From the NCBI GenBank assembly GCA_963739385.1, contig CAVUAI010000001.1:76297-140296 (forward strand): 64,000 bases of DNA, written 5' to 3'. This DNA is from VAZQ01 sp963739385. Lineage in GTDB: Bacteria; Pseudomonadota; Alphaproteobacteria; Rhizobiales; Xanthobacteraceae. Of this stretch, positions 26,020 through 35,093 are shown in pieces. Position 1 is the first letter of the stretch, and the number at the start of each line of letters is the position of its first letter. A model generated the notes under the pieces. It was not told where the DNA came from. It ran no database searches and saw only the letters and a program-made list of their open reading frames with translations. Made by a program: the position numbers and the translations under genes.

Positions 26020-26855
26020 CGGTGCCGGGAACGAAGCTCGAGCAGCCCGAGGTGCTGGACGGCCACGCGCCGGCGGTGCGCCCGCCGCTGCAGGAGATGA
26101 GCGGCGTCACCATGGCGCTGTGCCAGCTGGCGCTCGGGATCGCCGTGCTGCTGGCCTGGCAGGGCGCGTCGGGGAGGCTGGTCGACAATTTCTTCATCTC
26201 CAACCCGATCGACGTCGGCCGGCGGCTGCTCGGCTGGACGCTCGACGGCTCGATCTTCCGCCACCTCTGGGCCACCGTCTACGCCACCGCCATGGGCTTC
26301 TTCATCGGCGCGGTCGCTGGCGCCATCCTCGGGGTGTGGCTGGGCGTGTCGCCGCTCGCGAGCCGGCTGCTCAATCCCTACCTCAACGCGCTCAACGCGC
26401 TGCCCAAGGTCGCGCTCGCGCCGTTGTTCGTGCTGTGGTTCGGCCTCGGCATCGAGTCGAAGATCGCGCTTGCCGCCGTGCTGGTGCTGTTTCTCGTCTT
26501 CCTCAACACCTTCGCCGGCGTGCGCGAGGTCGACCAGGACCTGATCGACGGCGCGCGGCTGATGCGGGCCACGCGGGTGCAGGTGATCACCAAGGTCATC
26601 ATCCCCTCCGCGATGTCGTGGGTGTTCGCGGGACTGAAGATCTCGGTTCCCTATGCGTTGATCGGCGCGGTGCTGGGCGAGATGATCGCCGCCAATCGCG
26701 GGCTCGGCTACCTCGTGCAGTTCTCCGGATCGCAATTCAACTCGGCGGGCGTGTTCGCGGTGCTGTTCGTGATCGCGCTGCTCGCGGTCGCGCTCAATTT
26801 TCTGGTCGAGATCGTGCAGCATCGCATGGAACGCTGGCGCATCGTCGGCCGCTGA
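26016..26855 (+). CDS. NitT/TauT-type ABC transporter permease
   Basis: A 279-residue permease with an N-terminal cytoplasmic stretch of about 45 residues and six hydrophobic helices. The ATPase-contacting loop DGARLMRATRVQVITKVIIPSAMSW and NALNALPKVALAPLFVLWFG are typical of this family. The ATG at 26016 overlaps the ATPase stop; starting further upstream would run inside the ATPase gene. The binding-protein gene follows after 25 bases. Confidence 0.87.
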   Translation: MTVPGTKLEQPEVLDGHAPAVRPPLQEMSGVTMALCQLALGIAVLLAWQGASGRLVDNFFISNPIDVGRRLLGWTLDGSIFRHLWATVYATAMGFFIGAVAGAILGVWLGVSPLASRLLNPYLNALNALPKVALAPLFVLWFGLGIESKIALAAVLVLFLVFLNTFAGVREVDQDLIDGARLMRATRVQVITKVIIPSAMSWVFAGLKISVPYALIGAVLGEMIAANRGLGYLVQFSGSQFNSAGVFAVLFVIALLAVALNFLVEIVQHRMERWRIVGR

Positions 26856-26880
26856 CACAAGCCCCATGGGAGGACACGCT

Positions 26881-27870
26881 ATGAGGATGATGAAGATGTC
26901 GGCCGCCGCGAGCGCCGCGCTCGCGGCGAGCCTGTCGTGGACGGCCACCGCCGAGCCGGTGAAGATCACCAATATCGGCCACGGCTACTATTCCGGCGCG
27001 TTGTACGTCGCCAAGCAGGAGAAGCTGTTCGAGAAGTACGGCCTCGAGCCGGATATTTCCTACGTGCAGGGCGGGGCGCTCGCCCTGCAGGCGGCGCTCA
27101 CCAAGCAGGCGGACGTGAGCCTGGTGAGCTACGAGCACATCCTTACCGCCGCCGTGCAGGGCAAGCGCGTGGTCGGCATCTACAATCTCTGCAACCGGCC
27201 GGTGAACAACGTCATCGCCAGCGAGAAGCTCTTGGCCGGCGCCGACGGGCTGAGCATCGAGGGCAAGATCAGGCGCCTCAAGGGTCAGCGCGTGGCGATG
27301 CCGTCGGCGAGCGGCTCGGGCGAAAAGATGTTGGGTGTGCTGGCGAAGAAATACGGGCTCACGCTGCCGGGCGACATCAGCAGCGTCTATCTCGGCGCCG
27401 AGGCGCCGGCCTATGTCGCCGCCTTTCAGCGCGACCTGATCGACGCGGCGCTGCCGTTCGAGCCCGCGGGCGTGCTGGTGCAGCAGGCCGGGAAGGGAAA
27501 GATCTACCTCAACATGATGAGCGGCGAGATTCCCGAGTTCCGCGACATCCTGTTCATCGTGCTGGCGACCAACCCCGATCTGATGCGGGACAAGCCCGAG
27601 CTGCTGCGCAAGGTCGCGCAAGTCTTCACCGAGGCGACGGCGATCCTCAAGACCGATCCCAGGCGCGGCAAGGCGCTGATGGCGAAGGAATACCCGAACA
27701 TGACGCCGGAGACGAACGAGCTGGCCTATGACACCGTGAGCCAGATCTGGACCGCGAACGGCCGCATCACCGAGCAGCAGGCGCGGGCAACCTTCGCCTA
27801 TCTGCAGCCGGAGGGGCCTTCGCAGGTCGATTTCCCCGCCACCTTCACCAACGACTTCCTGCCGAAATAG
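26881..27870 (+). CDS. NitT/TauT-type ABC transporter substrate-binding protein
   Basis: A 329-residue periplasmic protein. GGGAGG lies seven bases before the ATG at 26881, and MRMMKMSAAASAALAASLSWTATA forms the signal peptide. GYYSGALYVAKQEKLFEKYGLEP is the characteristic start of the mature domain, with RRLKGQRVAMPSASGSGEKM at the hinge and DLMRDKPELLRKVAQVF near the C-terminus, as in the SsuA/ThiY superfamily. It is the last gene of the SDR-transporter operon. Confidence 0.85.
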   Translation: MRMMKMSAAASAALAASLSWTATAEPVKITNIGHGYYSGALYVAKQEKLFEKYGLEPDISYVQGGALALQAALTKQADVSLVSYEHILTAAVQGKRVVGIYNLCNRPVNNVIASEKLLAGADGLSIEGKIRRLKGQRVAMPSASGSGEKMLGVLAKKYGLTLPGDISSVYLGAEAPAYVAAFQRDLIDAALPFEPAGVLVQQAGKGKIYLNMMSGEIPEFRDILFIVLATNPDLMRDKPELLRKVAQVFTEATAILKTDPRRGKALMAKEYPNMTPETNELAYDTVSQIWTANGRITEQQARATFAYLQPEGPSQVDFPATFTNDFLPK

Positions 27871-28004
27871 CCACTATGGCGCAGGCGAGGGTGGGCCGCA
27901 GCCACAGCCAAGCGGCCCCCATCCCGGAAGCCGCTGAAGCTGCCGCCAGGCGTAGCAATTCGCCCGGGGCGGGGCCGCGAGCTTGGCGAACGTTTCCGGT
28001 CAAC

Positions 28005-28020
28005 TGTGATCTGCGTCACA
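28005..28020. promoter_or_regulatory. CRP/FNR-family operator (TGTGA-N6-TCACA)
   Basis: TGTGATCTGCGTCACA is an exact match to the TGTGA-N6-TCACA consensus known for CRP-type regulators. It lies 61 bases upstream of the small gene at 28082, in non-coding DNA after a transporter operon. Which CRP/FNR-family protein would bind here in this organism is not known. Confidence 0.6.
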
Positions 28021-28081
28021 TTGGGGTGGCGAAAGATGTGCGAACCCTTTTCGCAAGCTCAACGCGGCGAAGGGAATGCAA

Positions 28082-28237
28082 ATGCGCGCATGGATTGGAA
28101 TCACGGTCGTGGTTGCGGTTGGCCTGATCTGGTCGGTCGCCGCGATGTCCAATTTGGTCCCCGTGAACAGCGCGGAAATGACGGCGGCCGCGACATCGCC
28201 GCATGCGGGTGATCAAGCTCCAGGGCGCGGAGGTTGA
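28082..28237 (+). CDS. Small single-pass membrane protein, unknown function
   Basis: A 51-residue reading frame, MRAWIGITVVVAVGLIW at its start, with one hydrophobic segment (about residues 4-22) and a polar Ala/Ser/Gly-rich tail. AAGGGAA lies just upstream; an in-frame ATG at 28076 would add two residues. I do not recognise a family. Support comes from context: a CRP-like palindrome 61 bases upstream and a strong rho-independent terminator 36 bases downstream frame it as its own transcription unit. Confidence 0.55.
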   Translation: MRAWIGITVVVAVGLIWSVAAMSNLVPVNSAEMTAAATSPHAGDQAPGRGG

Positions 28238-28273
28238 TCCGCAGACATCCGCATCGCGAACATCTGCGGCGGT

Positions 28274-28306
28274 AAAAGGCGTCCGAGGTGCGGACGCCTT
28301 TTTTGG
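28274..28306 (+). terminator. Rho-independent terminator
   Basis: A stem with arms AAGGCGTCCG and CGGACGCCTT around AGGTG is followed by a T-run (TTTTTT in all). It ends the small-protein unit at 28082-28237. Confidence 0.85.
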
Positions 28307-28553
28307 TGCGTAAAGAGATCCCTTGGCTTGCCCTCCTTGTGCGCCCCTGACGCTAACCGCCGCGGCCGCCGGCGCCAGCGCGAACAGCACCTGCCGGGCC
28401 GAGGCTCTGCCGCAGGCCGGCCCTCCGGGCCGGACTCCGGTGGGCCTCCCCCGGCCGTCGCGATTCAGAACAATTCAGGCCTGCCCCATGGACCTGCCAA
28501 CTTCCCTGGTGGCAGGCTGATGCTGCGGTGGTCCGTGAGGGAGGGATCTCCCC

Positions 28554-29455
28554 ATGTCCGGCATGGGACGGCGGGAGTTCGTCACGCTGTTGGGCGGCGC
28601 GGTGGCGTGGCCGGTCGCAGCGCGGGCGCAGCAGCCGAAAGTTGCGCGCTGGCTGGGTTGTTGGCGTAAGTACGTGTGTGGGGCGTGGGAGGTGGATAGG
28701 CTGGATGAAGGCAGAATATTATGAGTTGGGCTGAAGGAACTACGATGGCTAGCTTTGGGGCAGAACTGGTTGGCTAACGTGATGTGCTCGTTAACGGTGT
28801 GGGGCGCTGCGGCGAGGAAGGCCACGTCGACGTATCGTACACGGCGGTTGCGATATGCTTGCTTGGGTTGGTAGAAAGCCTCTCGCGGCGGGAGGCACTT
28901 CACCGGACTGTCATTCTTCAATGCGGAGCTTGCGGCTAAGCGCCTCGAGCTGTTGAAGGAAGCGATACCGGCTTTGACAAAGCGGCGGTTCTCCTCAATC
29001 CGAACAACGCCTCCAACCACTCATTCTCGGAGAGATCGAAGCGACCGCGAAGGCATTAAACGTCGTCGTGCAGCATTCGAGGCGCGCAACCGAGTGATTT
29101 CGAGCGCACGTTTGCTGCAATGGCCAACCAGCAGATCGGGGCAGTTGTAATCCACGAAGATACCATGTTGAACGCAAAAGCGACCGCCTTGCATTATGCC
29201 GCGGCGAGACGACTGCCGTCGTGCGGGTTTCCGGAATTCGTGCGGGCAGGAGGGCTCATCGCATATGGCATCAACTTTCCTGACACGGACTACGTGCGGC
29301 GGCGTTATGACAAAATTTTGAAAGGTGCGAAGCGGCCGACCTGCCGGTTGAGCGTTGGACAAGTTCGACGTGATTGTCAATCTCCAAACCGCCAAGGCAA
29401 TTAGTGTAACGTTGCCAACCTCGATCCTCCTCCGCGCGATGAGGTGATCGAATGA
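28554..29455 (+). pseudogene. Decayed ABC_sub_bind (PF04392) binding-protein gene, copy A
   Basis: The unit starts with GRREFVTLLGGAVAWPVAARAQQP, the signal peptide of this family, and stops at 28722-28724. The following 170 bases show no family similarity. From about 28915 the family is again readable in pieces on changing frames: AELAAKRLELLKEAIPALT, then AVLLNPNN, FERTFAAMANQQIGAVVI, PEFVRAGGLIAYGINFPD and VIVNLQTAKAISVTLPTS. At least four frame changes and an internal replacement or insertion are needed to explain it. This is true decay rather than a single sequencing error. Confidence 0.75.
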
Positions 29456-30435
29456 GGCGGCGCGAGTTTATACACTGCTCGGCGGCGCGGCGGCGGCGTG
29501 GCCGATCGCGGCGCGGGCGCAGCAGAAACCTCCGATCGCGCATGTCGGCCTCGTATCCATCGGAGCGAATCCCACCGACCTGTATTGTTTCGTCCGTTCC
29601 TGGAGGAGTTGCGGAAGCTCGGATACATCGACGGTCACAACATCGTGCTGGAACGGCGGTTCGCCGGCGGTCACTACGAAATCGTCAGTGAGTTCGTGGC
29701 CGACCTGGTGGCACGCAACATCGACATTATCGTGGTAACGGGACCCCGCGAAGTCGTGGCGGCCAAGCAGGCCACGTCCAGATCCGATCGTATGATTGCC
29801 AATCCGGATCCGATTGGCATGGGGCTCGTGACCAGCCTGGCACGGCCCGGCGGCAACGTGATTGGTCTCACGACGATGGATCGAGCATCTACGGCAAGCG
29901 CATTGAAATTCTGAAGGAGGCGATCCCGCAGCTGTCGAAAGTCGCGCTGGTGCTCAGTCGCGGAAATCTGATCAACGGGCACGGCTCGTCATGGGCACGC
30001 GGGGTCAGGACCGATGCGCACTTGCTCGGGGTCGACCTCTTGATCGTCGAAACCGAAGCCGACGCGATCGAGGCGGCAATTGTCTCCGCTGCCGCCGATG
30101 GGTCACAGGCTCTCATAGGCGCTGCCGACGGAGTGGTCGTGGCACGGCGCAAGGAAATCGCCGAAAGCGCAATGACGCATCGACTTCCGACGATGTTTGC
30201 GTTCCGGCAGAATGTGGAAGCCGGAGGGCTGATGATGTACGGGGCGCGTCTCGCCGATTTGTCTCGCCGAGCCGCCTTTCTTGTCGATCGTCTGCTCAAG
30301 GGTGCGAAAGTCTCCGACCTGCCGATCGAACAGCCGACCAAGTTCGAGCTGGTCATTAATCTGAGGACGGCGAAGATACTTGGCCTCACCCTACCGTCGA
30401 CGCTGCTCGCCCGCGCCGACGAGGTGATCGAATGA
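29452..30435 (+). pseudogene. Decayed ABC_sub_bind binding-protein gene, copy B
   Basis: It begins MRRREF and then shifts frame near 29473, where one base is missing relative to the other copies' ATCACGCTG. The mature part PPIAHVGLVSIGANPTD, FLEELRKLGYIDGHNIVLERRF and ADLVARNIDIIVVTGP is split over further shifts near 29590 and 29890. From about 29895 a clean reading runs to the end (KRIEILKEAIPQLSKVALV to FELVINLRTAKILGL and RADEVIE). Full-length coverage of about 325 residues is otherwise present. Inactivation seems likely unless several of these indels are sequencing errors. Confidence 0.75.
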
Positions 30436-31413
30436 TGCGGCGCGAGTTCATCACGCTGCTCGGCGGGGCGGCGGCCGTGGCCGGTCGCAGCGCGGGCGCA
30501 GCAGCCTGCGATGCCGGTGATCGGCTTTCTCCATCAAGGTTCACCTGAAGCATACGCGAAATTCGCGGCGGGCTTCCGCAAAGGACTTGCAGAAGCCGGC
30601 TATGTGGACGGGCGTAACATTGTCATCGAATATCGCTGGGCGCACGGCGAAAGCCATCGGCTACCGGAATTGGCGGCTGACTTGGTGAGCCGTCGCGTGA
30701 CCGTCATCGTCACACCAGGCAGTGCAGCAGCGACTCTCGCGGCCAAAGCGGCGACAACCGCAATTCCGATCGTGTTCATGGCCGGCGCGGACCCGGTCCA
30801 AACCGGCCTCGTCTCCAGCCTCAATCGGCCGGGCGGCAATATGACGGGCATCGGCTCCATGAATAACGGACTTGGGGCAAAGCAACTTGGGCTTCTGCAT
30901 GAGTTGTTGCAAGGAGCTGCCCGGTTTGCCGTATTTGTCAATCCCAGCAATCCGCAGAGTCAGTCGGTTATCGCGGACGTGCAGACGGCCGCTTCGGCCG
31001 TGGGAGTTCAGGTCGAAATTCTCACGGTCACGACCAATCGGGATATTAACCCGGCATTCGCCGGCGTCGCGCAGAAGCGGCCCGACGGACTGCTGATCAG
31101 CCCCGACCCCTTGTTCACCAATCGTCTGGTACAATTGGCCACGCTGGCGGCACGGCATTCGATGCCGACGATCTACTCCCTTCGCGAATTTGCCGAGGTC
31201 GGCGGGCTGATGACCTACGGGTCGAATTTTACCGACTTGTTTCGTCAAGCCGGCAACTACACGGGCCGCGTGCTCAATGGCGAGAAGCCGGCCGAGATGC
31301 CGATCCTGCAACCGACCAAGTTTGAATTCGTCCTCAACCTGCAGACCGCTGCCGCCATCGGCCTCGACGTGCCGCCGACGCTGCTCGCCCGCGCCGACGA
31401 GGTGATCGAATGA
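30432..31413 (+). pseudogene. ABC_sub_bind binding-protein gene, copy C, frame break in the signal peptide
   Basis: This is the best-preserved copy. MRREFITLLGGAAA is read from 30435, then one surplus base near 30477 separates it from the rest of the signal (WPVAARAQQPAMPVIGFLH). After that the protein is uninterrupted for about 300 residues: FRKGLAEAGYVDGRNIVIEYRW, AIPIVFMAGADPVQTGLVSSL, FAVFVNPSNPQSQSVIADV and RADEVIE. If the indel is a sequencing error this is a working periplasmic binding protein. Internal ATG 30511 would give a signal-less form. ABC_sub_bind proteins usually act with separately encoded permeases. Confidence 0.7.
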
Positions 31414-32392
31414 GACGGCGCGAGTTCCTCACGCTGCTCGGCGGCGCTGCGGCAGCGTGGCCGGTTGTTGCCGCCGGGCAGCAGTTGCGCCGTCCGGTGA
31501 TTGGGATCTTTCTCCGGTATCGTCGGCTGCGGCGACGCGCTATATCGAAGCATTCCGGGCTGGGCTGCGTGATTTCGGTTACGAGGAAGGCCGCAACATT
31601 GCATTCGAGTTTCGGTTCTCAGATGGAATGCCGGGACGCATGCCCGATCTCGCCGCCGAACTGGTCGCACTCAAGCCTGCCGTGATTGTGACCGGTTCAA
31701 CCCCGGGAGCGTTGTCCGCCCGCGGAGCAACGCGCACAATTCCCATCCTCGTAACGCAAAACCAGGATCCTATGGCGCTGGGCCTCGCTGTCAGCATGGC
31801 GCGGCCCGGCGGCAACGTCACGGGGTTTTGGAGCGAAGGCGACGAATCGTTGATCGGCAAGAGGCTCGAACTGCTGAAGGAAGCAGTGCCGGGCACCGCT
31901 AAAGTTGGCTTCTTGGTGAATCCCGACGACGTGACCAACTCCGGCACGCTCACGTCATTGCCCGGTGCCGCCCGTGCCTTGGGTCTCGCCGTTCGAATTC
32001 TTGATGTACGCGCGGCAACTGAGTTCGAGGCCGCATTCGCGACGGCTGGGCTTGAGGGCGTGCAGGCAATTCACGTCAGCCAAGGGCCACTGTTCAACAC
32101 TTACCGCGGCGAGCTTGCTGCGATGGCATTGCGTGCGCGCCTGCCCGCGGTCTATGGCTTTCGGGAGTTTGCCGTTGCCGGTGGCCTGATCTCGTATGCG
32201 ACAAGCCTGCCCGACATCTACCGGCGGTTTGCCGCATTGGTGGACAAGATTCTCAAGGGCACAAGCCCGGCCGATCTACCAATCGAACGAGCCACGAAAT
32301 TCGAGTTGGTCATCAACCTCAAGACCGCGAAGGCGCTCAGTCTCGAAGTGCCGGCATCGCTGCTCGCCCGCGCCGACGAGGTGATCGAATGA
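31410..32392 (+). pseudogene. ABC_sub_bind binding-protein gene, copy D, frame break after the signal peptide
   Basis: MRRREFLTLLGGAAAAWPVVAAG and RRPVIGI are followed by a one-base loss in the TTT at 31509-31511. The mature protein then reads cleanly in another frame (SPVSSAAATRYIEAFRAGL to ASLLARADEVIE, about 290 residues). Segments RTIPILVTQNQDPMALGL and LELLKEAVPGTAKVGFLVNP are typical of the family. A single homopolymer indel is the only defect seen, so the gene may be intact in the organism. Its stop overlaps the start of the truncated copy E. Confidence 0.7.
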
Positions 32393-32440
32393 GGCGGCGC
32401 GAGTTCATCACGCTGCTCGGCGGCGCGGCGGCTGGGGCAA
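32389..32440 (+). pseudogene. ABC_sub_bind gene copy E, only the signal-peptide start remains
   Basis: MRRREFITLLGGAAAGAK is read at the same stop/start junction as the other copies, then family similarity ends at about 32440. The following 85 bases lead into the metallo-hydrolase gene. This is the right boundary of the array, probably left by deletion of the rest of the unit. Confidence 0.75.
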
Positions 32441-32524
32441 AGCGGACATCAACGAGCAATCGGATAAAATCGCGATGTTATGAGTACGCGCGCTGGTTTG
32501 ACCGCCAAAAAAGGGCAGGGGGTG

Positions 32525-33404
32525 ATGATGAAACGATTTGCGGTGGGGCAGTCGACCGTCACGCGGGTCGAGGAGACCTATGGCCCGACGTTCCGCCCGA
32601 CCGACATCTTTCCGGAATGGACCGAGCGGGACGCTGTCCGAGCACGCCCAATGGCTCGCGCCCCATCACTACGACCCCGCCAGCGGGCTCCTCAAGATCA
32701 GCGTGCACAGCTGGCTGCTTGAGGTCGGCGGCCGCAAGATCCTGATCGACGCCTGCTGCGGCAATCACAAGTCGAAGCCGGCGCGTCCGTTCTGGCACAT
32801 GCTCGACCTTCCCTTTCTCGATCGCCTCGCCGCCGCCGGCGCGCGCCCGCAGGAGATCGATCTCGTGATGTGCACGCACCTGCATCACGACCATGTCGGC
32901 TGGAACACGCAGCTCAAGGACGGCCGCTGGGTGCCGACGTTCCCGAACGCGCGCTACGTGTTCTCCAAACCCGACTTTGAATACTATCAGCGTGTCGATG
33001 CCGACCCCGCGCTCGCGCCGGCGGAGTCCGGCACCTTCCGCGAATGCGTCGTGCCGATCGTCGAGGCCGGGCGCGCCGACCTTGTCACCGGTCCTCACCG
33101 GCTCGACGAGCATATCGAGATCATCCCGGCGCCGGGCCATTCGGCCGGCCACGTCGTGTTCAGGCTCGAGAGCGCCGGCGCGCAGGCGCTCTTCATCGGC
33201 GACGTGTTCCACCATCTGCTGCAGGTCTACTATCCGCACTGGAATTTCCCGAAAAACTCGGATGCGGCGCAGGCGCGGGTGAGCCGCCGCAGCGTGCTCG
33301 ACATTTGCGCCGCGAGCGGCGCGCTGGTCCTGCCTGCGCATGTCGGCGCGCCGTTCGCCGGTCGCATTGAGACGACCGCCAGCGGATTTGTGCCGCGCTT
33401 CTGA
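32525..33404 (+). CDS. Metallo-beta-lactamase-fold hydrolase, frame broken near the N-terminus
   Basis: A roughly 290-residue MBL-fold enzyme related to lactonase-like hydrolases. Zinc-binding residues are clear: THLHHDHVGWN (HxHxDH), PAPGHSAGHVVF, FIGDVFHH and the late LPAHVGAPFAG. The N-terminus MMKRFAVGQSTVTRVEETYG and PTDIFPEWTER is in one frame. LSEHAQWLAPHHYDPASG and everything after it are in another, with one surplus G in GGG at 32628-32630. The two halves join smoothly when it is removed. The RBS is GGGCAGGGG before ATG 32525/32528. The substrate is unknown; a cyclic ester or lactone is possible. Confidence 0.82.
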
Positions 33405-33575
33405 TGTGCCTGCGCAGGGCCATTGGATTGATGACGACATCGAACTTCAGTGGCCCCGACAGCTCGCTTGGTGCTCGCCGACTCGATGCACAAGCTCCAT
33501 GTGCCTGGCTAGTCGATGTAATAGAGAAAGTGGGAAGGTCGTATCTGAAACGCGGAACGGAGTGCCGAGCAGCCC

Positions 33576-34097
33576 ATGCCCCTAATTCCCAACATCTCCG
33601 AATTCCGGAGGAAGCTCGCCGGCTTTCCGATTGCAAGCTACCAGGCCGGCGAGACCGTGGTCGCTGCCGGCTCGACGACCGGCCGGCTATTGATCCTTAG
33701 GAAGGGCATGGTCGCGGTCCTCAAGGAAGGCATCGAGATCACCACAGTGACGGAGCCCGGTGCCGTGTTCGGCGAACTTTCCGTGCTTCTCGATCAGCCG
33801 CACATGGCGGATGTACGTGCGCTGAAGGCCTCACAGTTTTATGTCGCCGATGCGGCCACCCTACTCAGGGTGGACCCGATCGCGCTCCTTTACGTTGCAA
33901 CAGTCCTGGCACGGCGTCTGGACGACGCCACTCAGGCGCTAATCGAGCTGAGGGGCCTGGTTCAGGCCGGCCAGCCGCGCAGTGTGATCGAGAAAACAGC
34001 CGAGAAGATGGAAGGACTGCTGGGCGCCAGCGGTGCCAATCTTGTGTATGCCCGCTATCCTTACACCCTGTTGGCCCCTGACACACCAAACAGCTGA
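33576..34097 (+). CDS. Cyclic nucleotide-binding domain protein without DNA-binding domain
   Basis: A 173-residue protein whose first 120 residues form a CRP-type beta-barrel: YQAGETVVAAGSTTGRLLIL, then PGAVFGELSVLLDQPHMADVRA, where the GEL and R(A) positions match the phosphate-binding cassette of cAMP receptors, although the Arg-Ser-Ala core is altered. The remaining C-terminal part (RRLDDATQALIELRGLVQ) looks helical, and no helix-turn-helix follows. It may be a stand-alone sensor or stress protein rather than a transcription factor. Confidence 0.75.
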   Translation: MPLIPNISEFRRKLAGFPIASYQAGETVVAAGSTTGRLLILRKGMVAVLKEGIEITTVTEPGAVFGELSVLLDQPHMADVRALKASQFYVADAATLLRVDPIALLYVATVLARRLDDATQALIELRGLVQAGQPRSVIEKTAEKMEGLLGASGANLVYARYPYTLLAPDTPNS

Positions 34098-34212
34098 GGC
34101 ACTAGCTCGCTGAGCCGGCCGCTCCGATGACCTCTGCAGGGTTGACGTCGCTCCGGGTCAGACTCGGCCGTGGCGGCATGTCGGCCTTGAGTCCGTTCTA
34201 CCCCTTTATATT

Positions 34213-34553
34213 ATGCGGTGGAGCACCAGGCCGCTCTGCTGCTCGGGTGTCTTGGTTGATACGTACCGCATGTTGTCTCTGTTGACCGCCTCGCAGATGG
34301 CCTCTGCGTCAGTGGCTCATTCTTCTGCAGTGTGATGTAGGGCTTCACGTAGGCAGGTGACATCAGTCGCACGGTGTGGCCAAGTGCCTGGAGCTCACGC
34401 GACCAATAGTGCGATGAGGCGCAAGCCTCGATGCCGATTAGGCATGGTGCAACTTCTAGAAGAACGCCAGGACGTAGCGACGCTTCAACTGACGGCGCAC
34501 GACCACTGCCCGGCAGCATCAACGCCGTGCACTTGAAAGACAGACTTGGCGAT
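34213..34553 (-). pseudogene. IS110-family transposase remnant
   Basis: Read leftward, the pieces IAKSVFQVHGVDA, VVRRQLKRRYVLAFF-like (off frame), LIGIEACASSHYWSRELQALGHTVRL, SPAYVKPYITLQKNE and NMRYVSTKTPEQQSGLVLHR follow the order of the N-terminal half of IS110-type DEDD transposases, but over at least three frames. The catalytic DEDD set is incomplete and the C-terminal half is missing beyond 34213. It is a dead fragment; no terminal repeats were identified. Confidence 0.8.
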
Positions 34554-34705
34554 TAAAAATTGTAATAACAGTTTGCATGTTTGCTCCTAAAATAGTGAGA
34601 AAAGAAAAAGACTCACGTGCGGTGGAGGAGCGTCACAGCACAACTTCGGACATTGGTCGGCGCGGCAGAATCTGGGACTTGGAAGACCGCGATGCTCAAT
34701 CGCGA

Positions 34706-35093
34706 CTACTGTCTTACGCCAGTGACAGCGACGATGTTAAATTTCGCGTATTTCTCGCCAACCTTGAGTGCAGCCTCAAATTCGGGAGAATTGCGCCAAC
34801 CTTGCAGCGCCTCCACGCTTTCCCAGCGAATGATCACGACTGCGCCATTAGGTAGGTTTCCCGCAACCTGTGTTGCTGGTCCTGCCGCGACATACTCGCC
34901 ACCATGATCTTTGACCGATTTCTGAGCAGGCGGAACGTATTCTTTTGCGTAGCCATTCGGGTCACTGACCATCGTTGATGGCGATCATATAAACGGGCGG
35001 TTTGGCTTGCGCATGCAGAGCTTGGACAGCAGCGCCACCAAGTGCTGCCGCCGCCAGCATTGATACCGCTACGGTAGATCGGGTTCTCATCAT
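34706..35093 (-). CDS. Exported DUF1330-domain protein, frame broken after the signal peptide
   Basis: An N-terminal signal (MMRTRSTVAVSMLAAAALGG to ALHAQ) and KPPVYMIAIND lie in one frame. VSDPNGYAKEYVPPAQKSV, GAVVIIRWESVEALQGW and SPEFEAALKVGEKYAKFNI lie in the next. One surplus base at 34969-34970 (CC on the plus strand) explains the break, and the joined protein of about 127 residues is a complete DUF1330 protein, a ferredoxin-like (dimeric alpha-beta barrel) fold. Its role is unknown. The gene stands alone. Confidence 0.75.

Larger units (their letters stand above)
28554..32440 (+). repeat. Tandem array of decayed ABC_sub_bind genes with a repeated stop/start junction
   Basis: Five homologous units lie head-to-tail (starts near 28554, 29452, 30432, 31410 and 32389). 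Units end with the codons for RADEVIE or a close variant, and the stop overlaps the start of the next unit in ATGA or AATGATG form. The next start encodes M(R)RREF(I/L)TLLGGAA. The junction block GAGGTGATCGAATGA plus CGGCGCGAGTT is almost identical at 29440, 30420, 31398 and 32377. This makes an array of direct repeats about 980 bases apart, prone to recombination. Confidence 0.85.

Noticed and set aside
28475..29020. Minus-strand frame of about 180 codons opposite copy A
   Set aside because: No ribosome site or recognisable motif; it overlaps readable remnants of the binding-protein gene on the plus strand.
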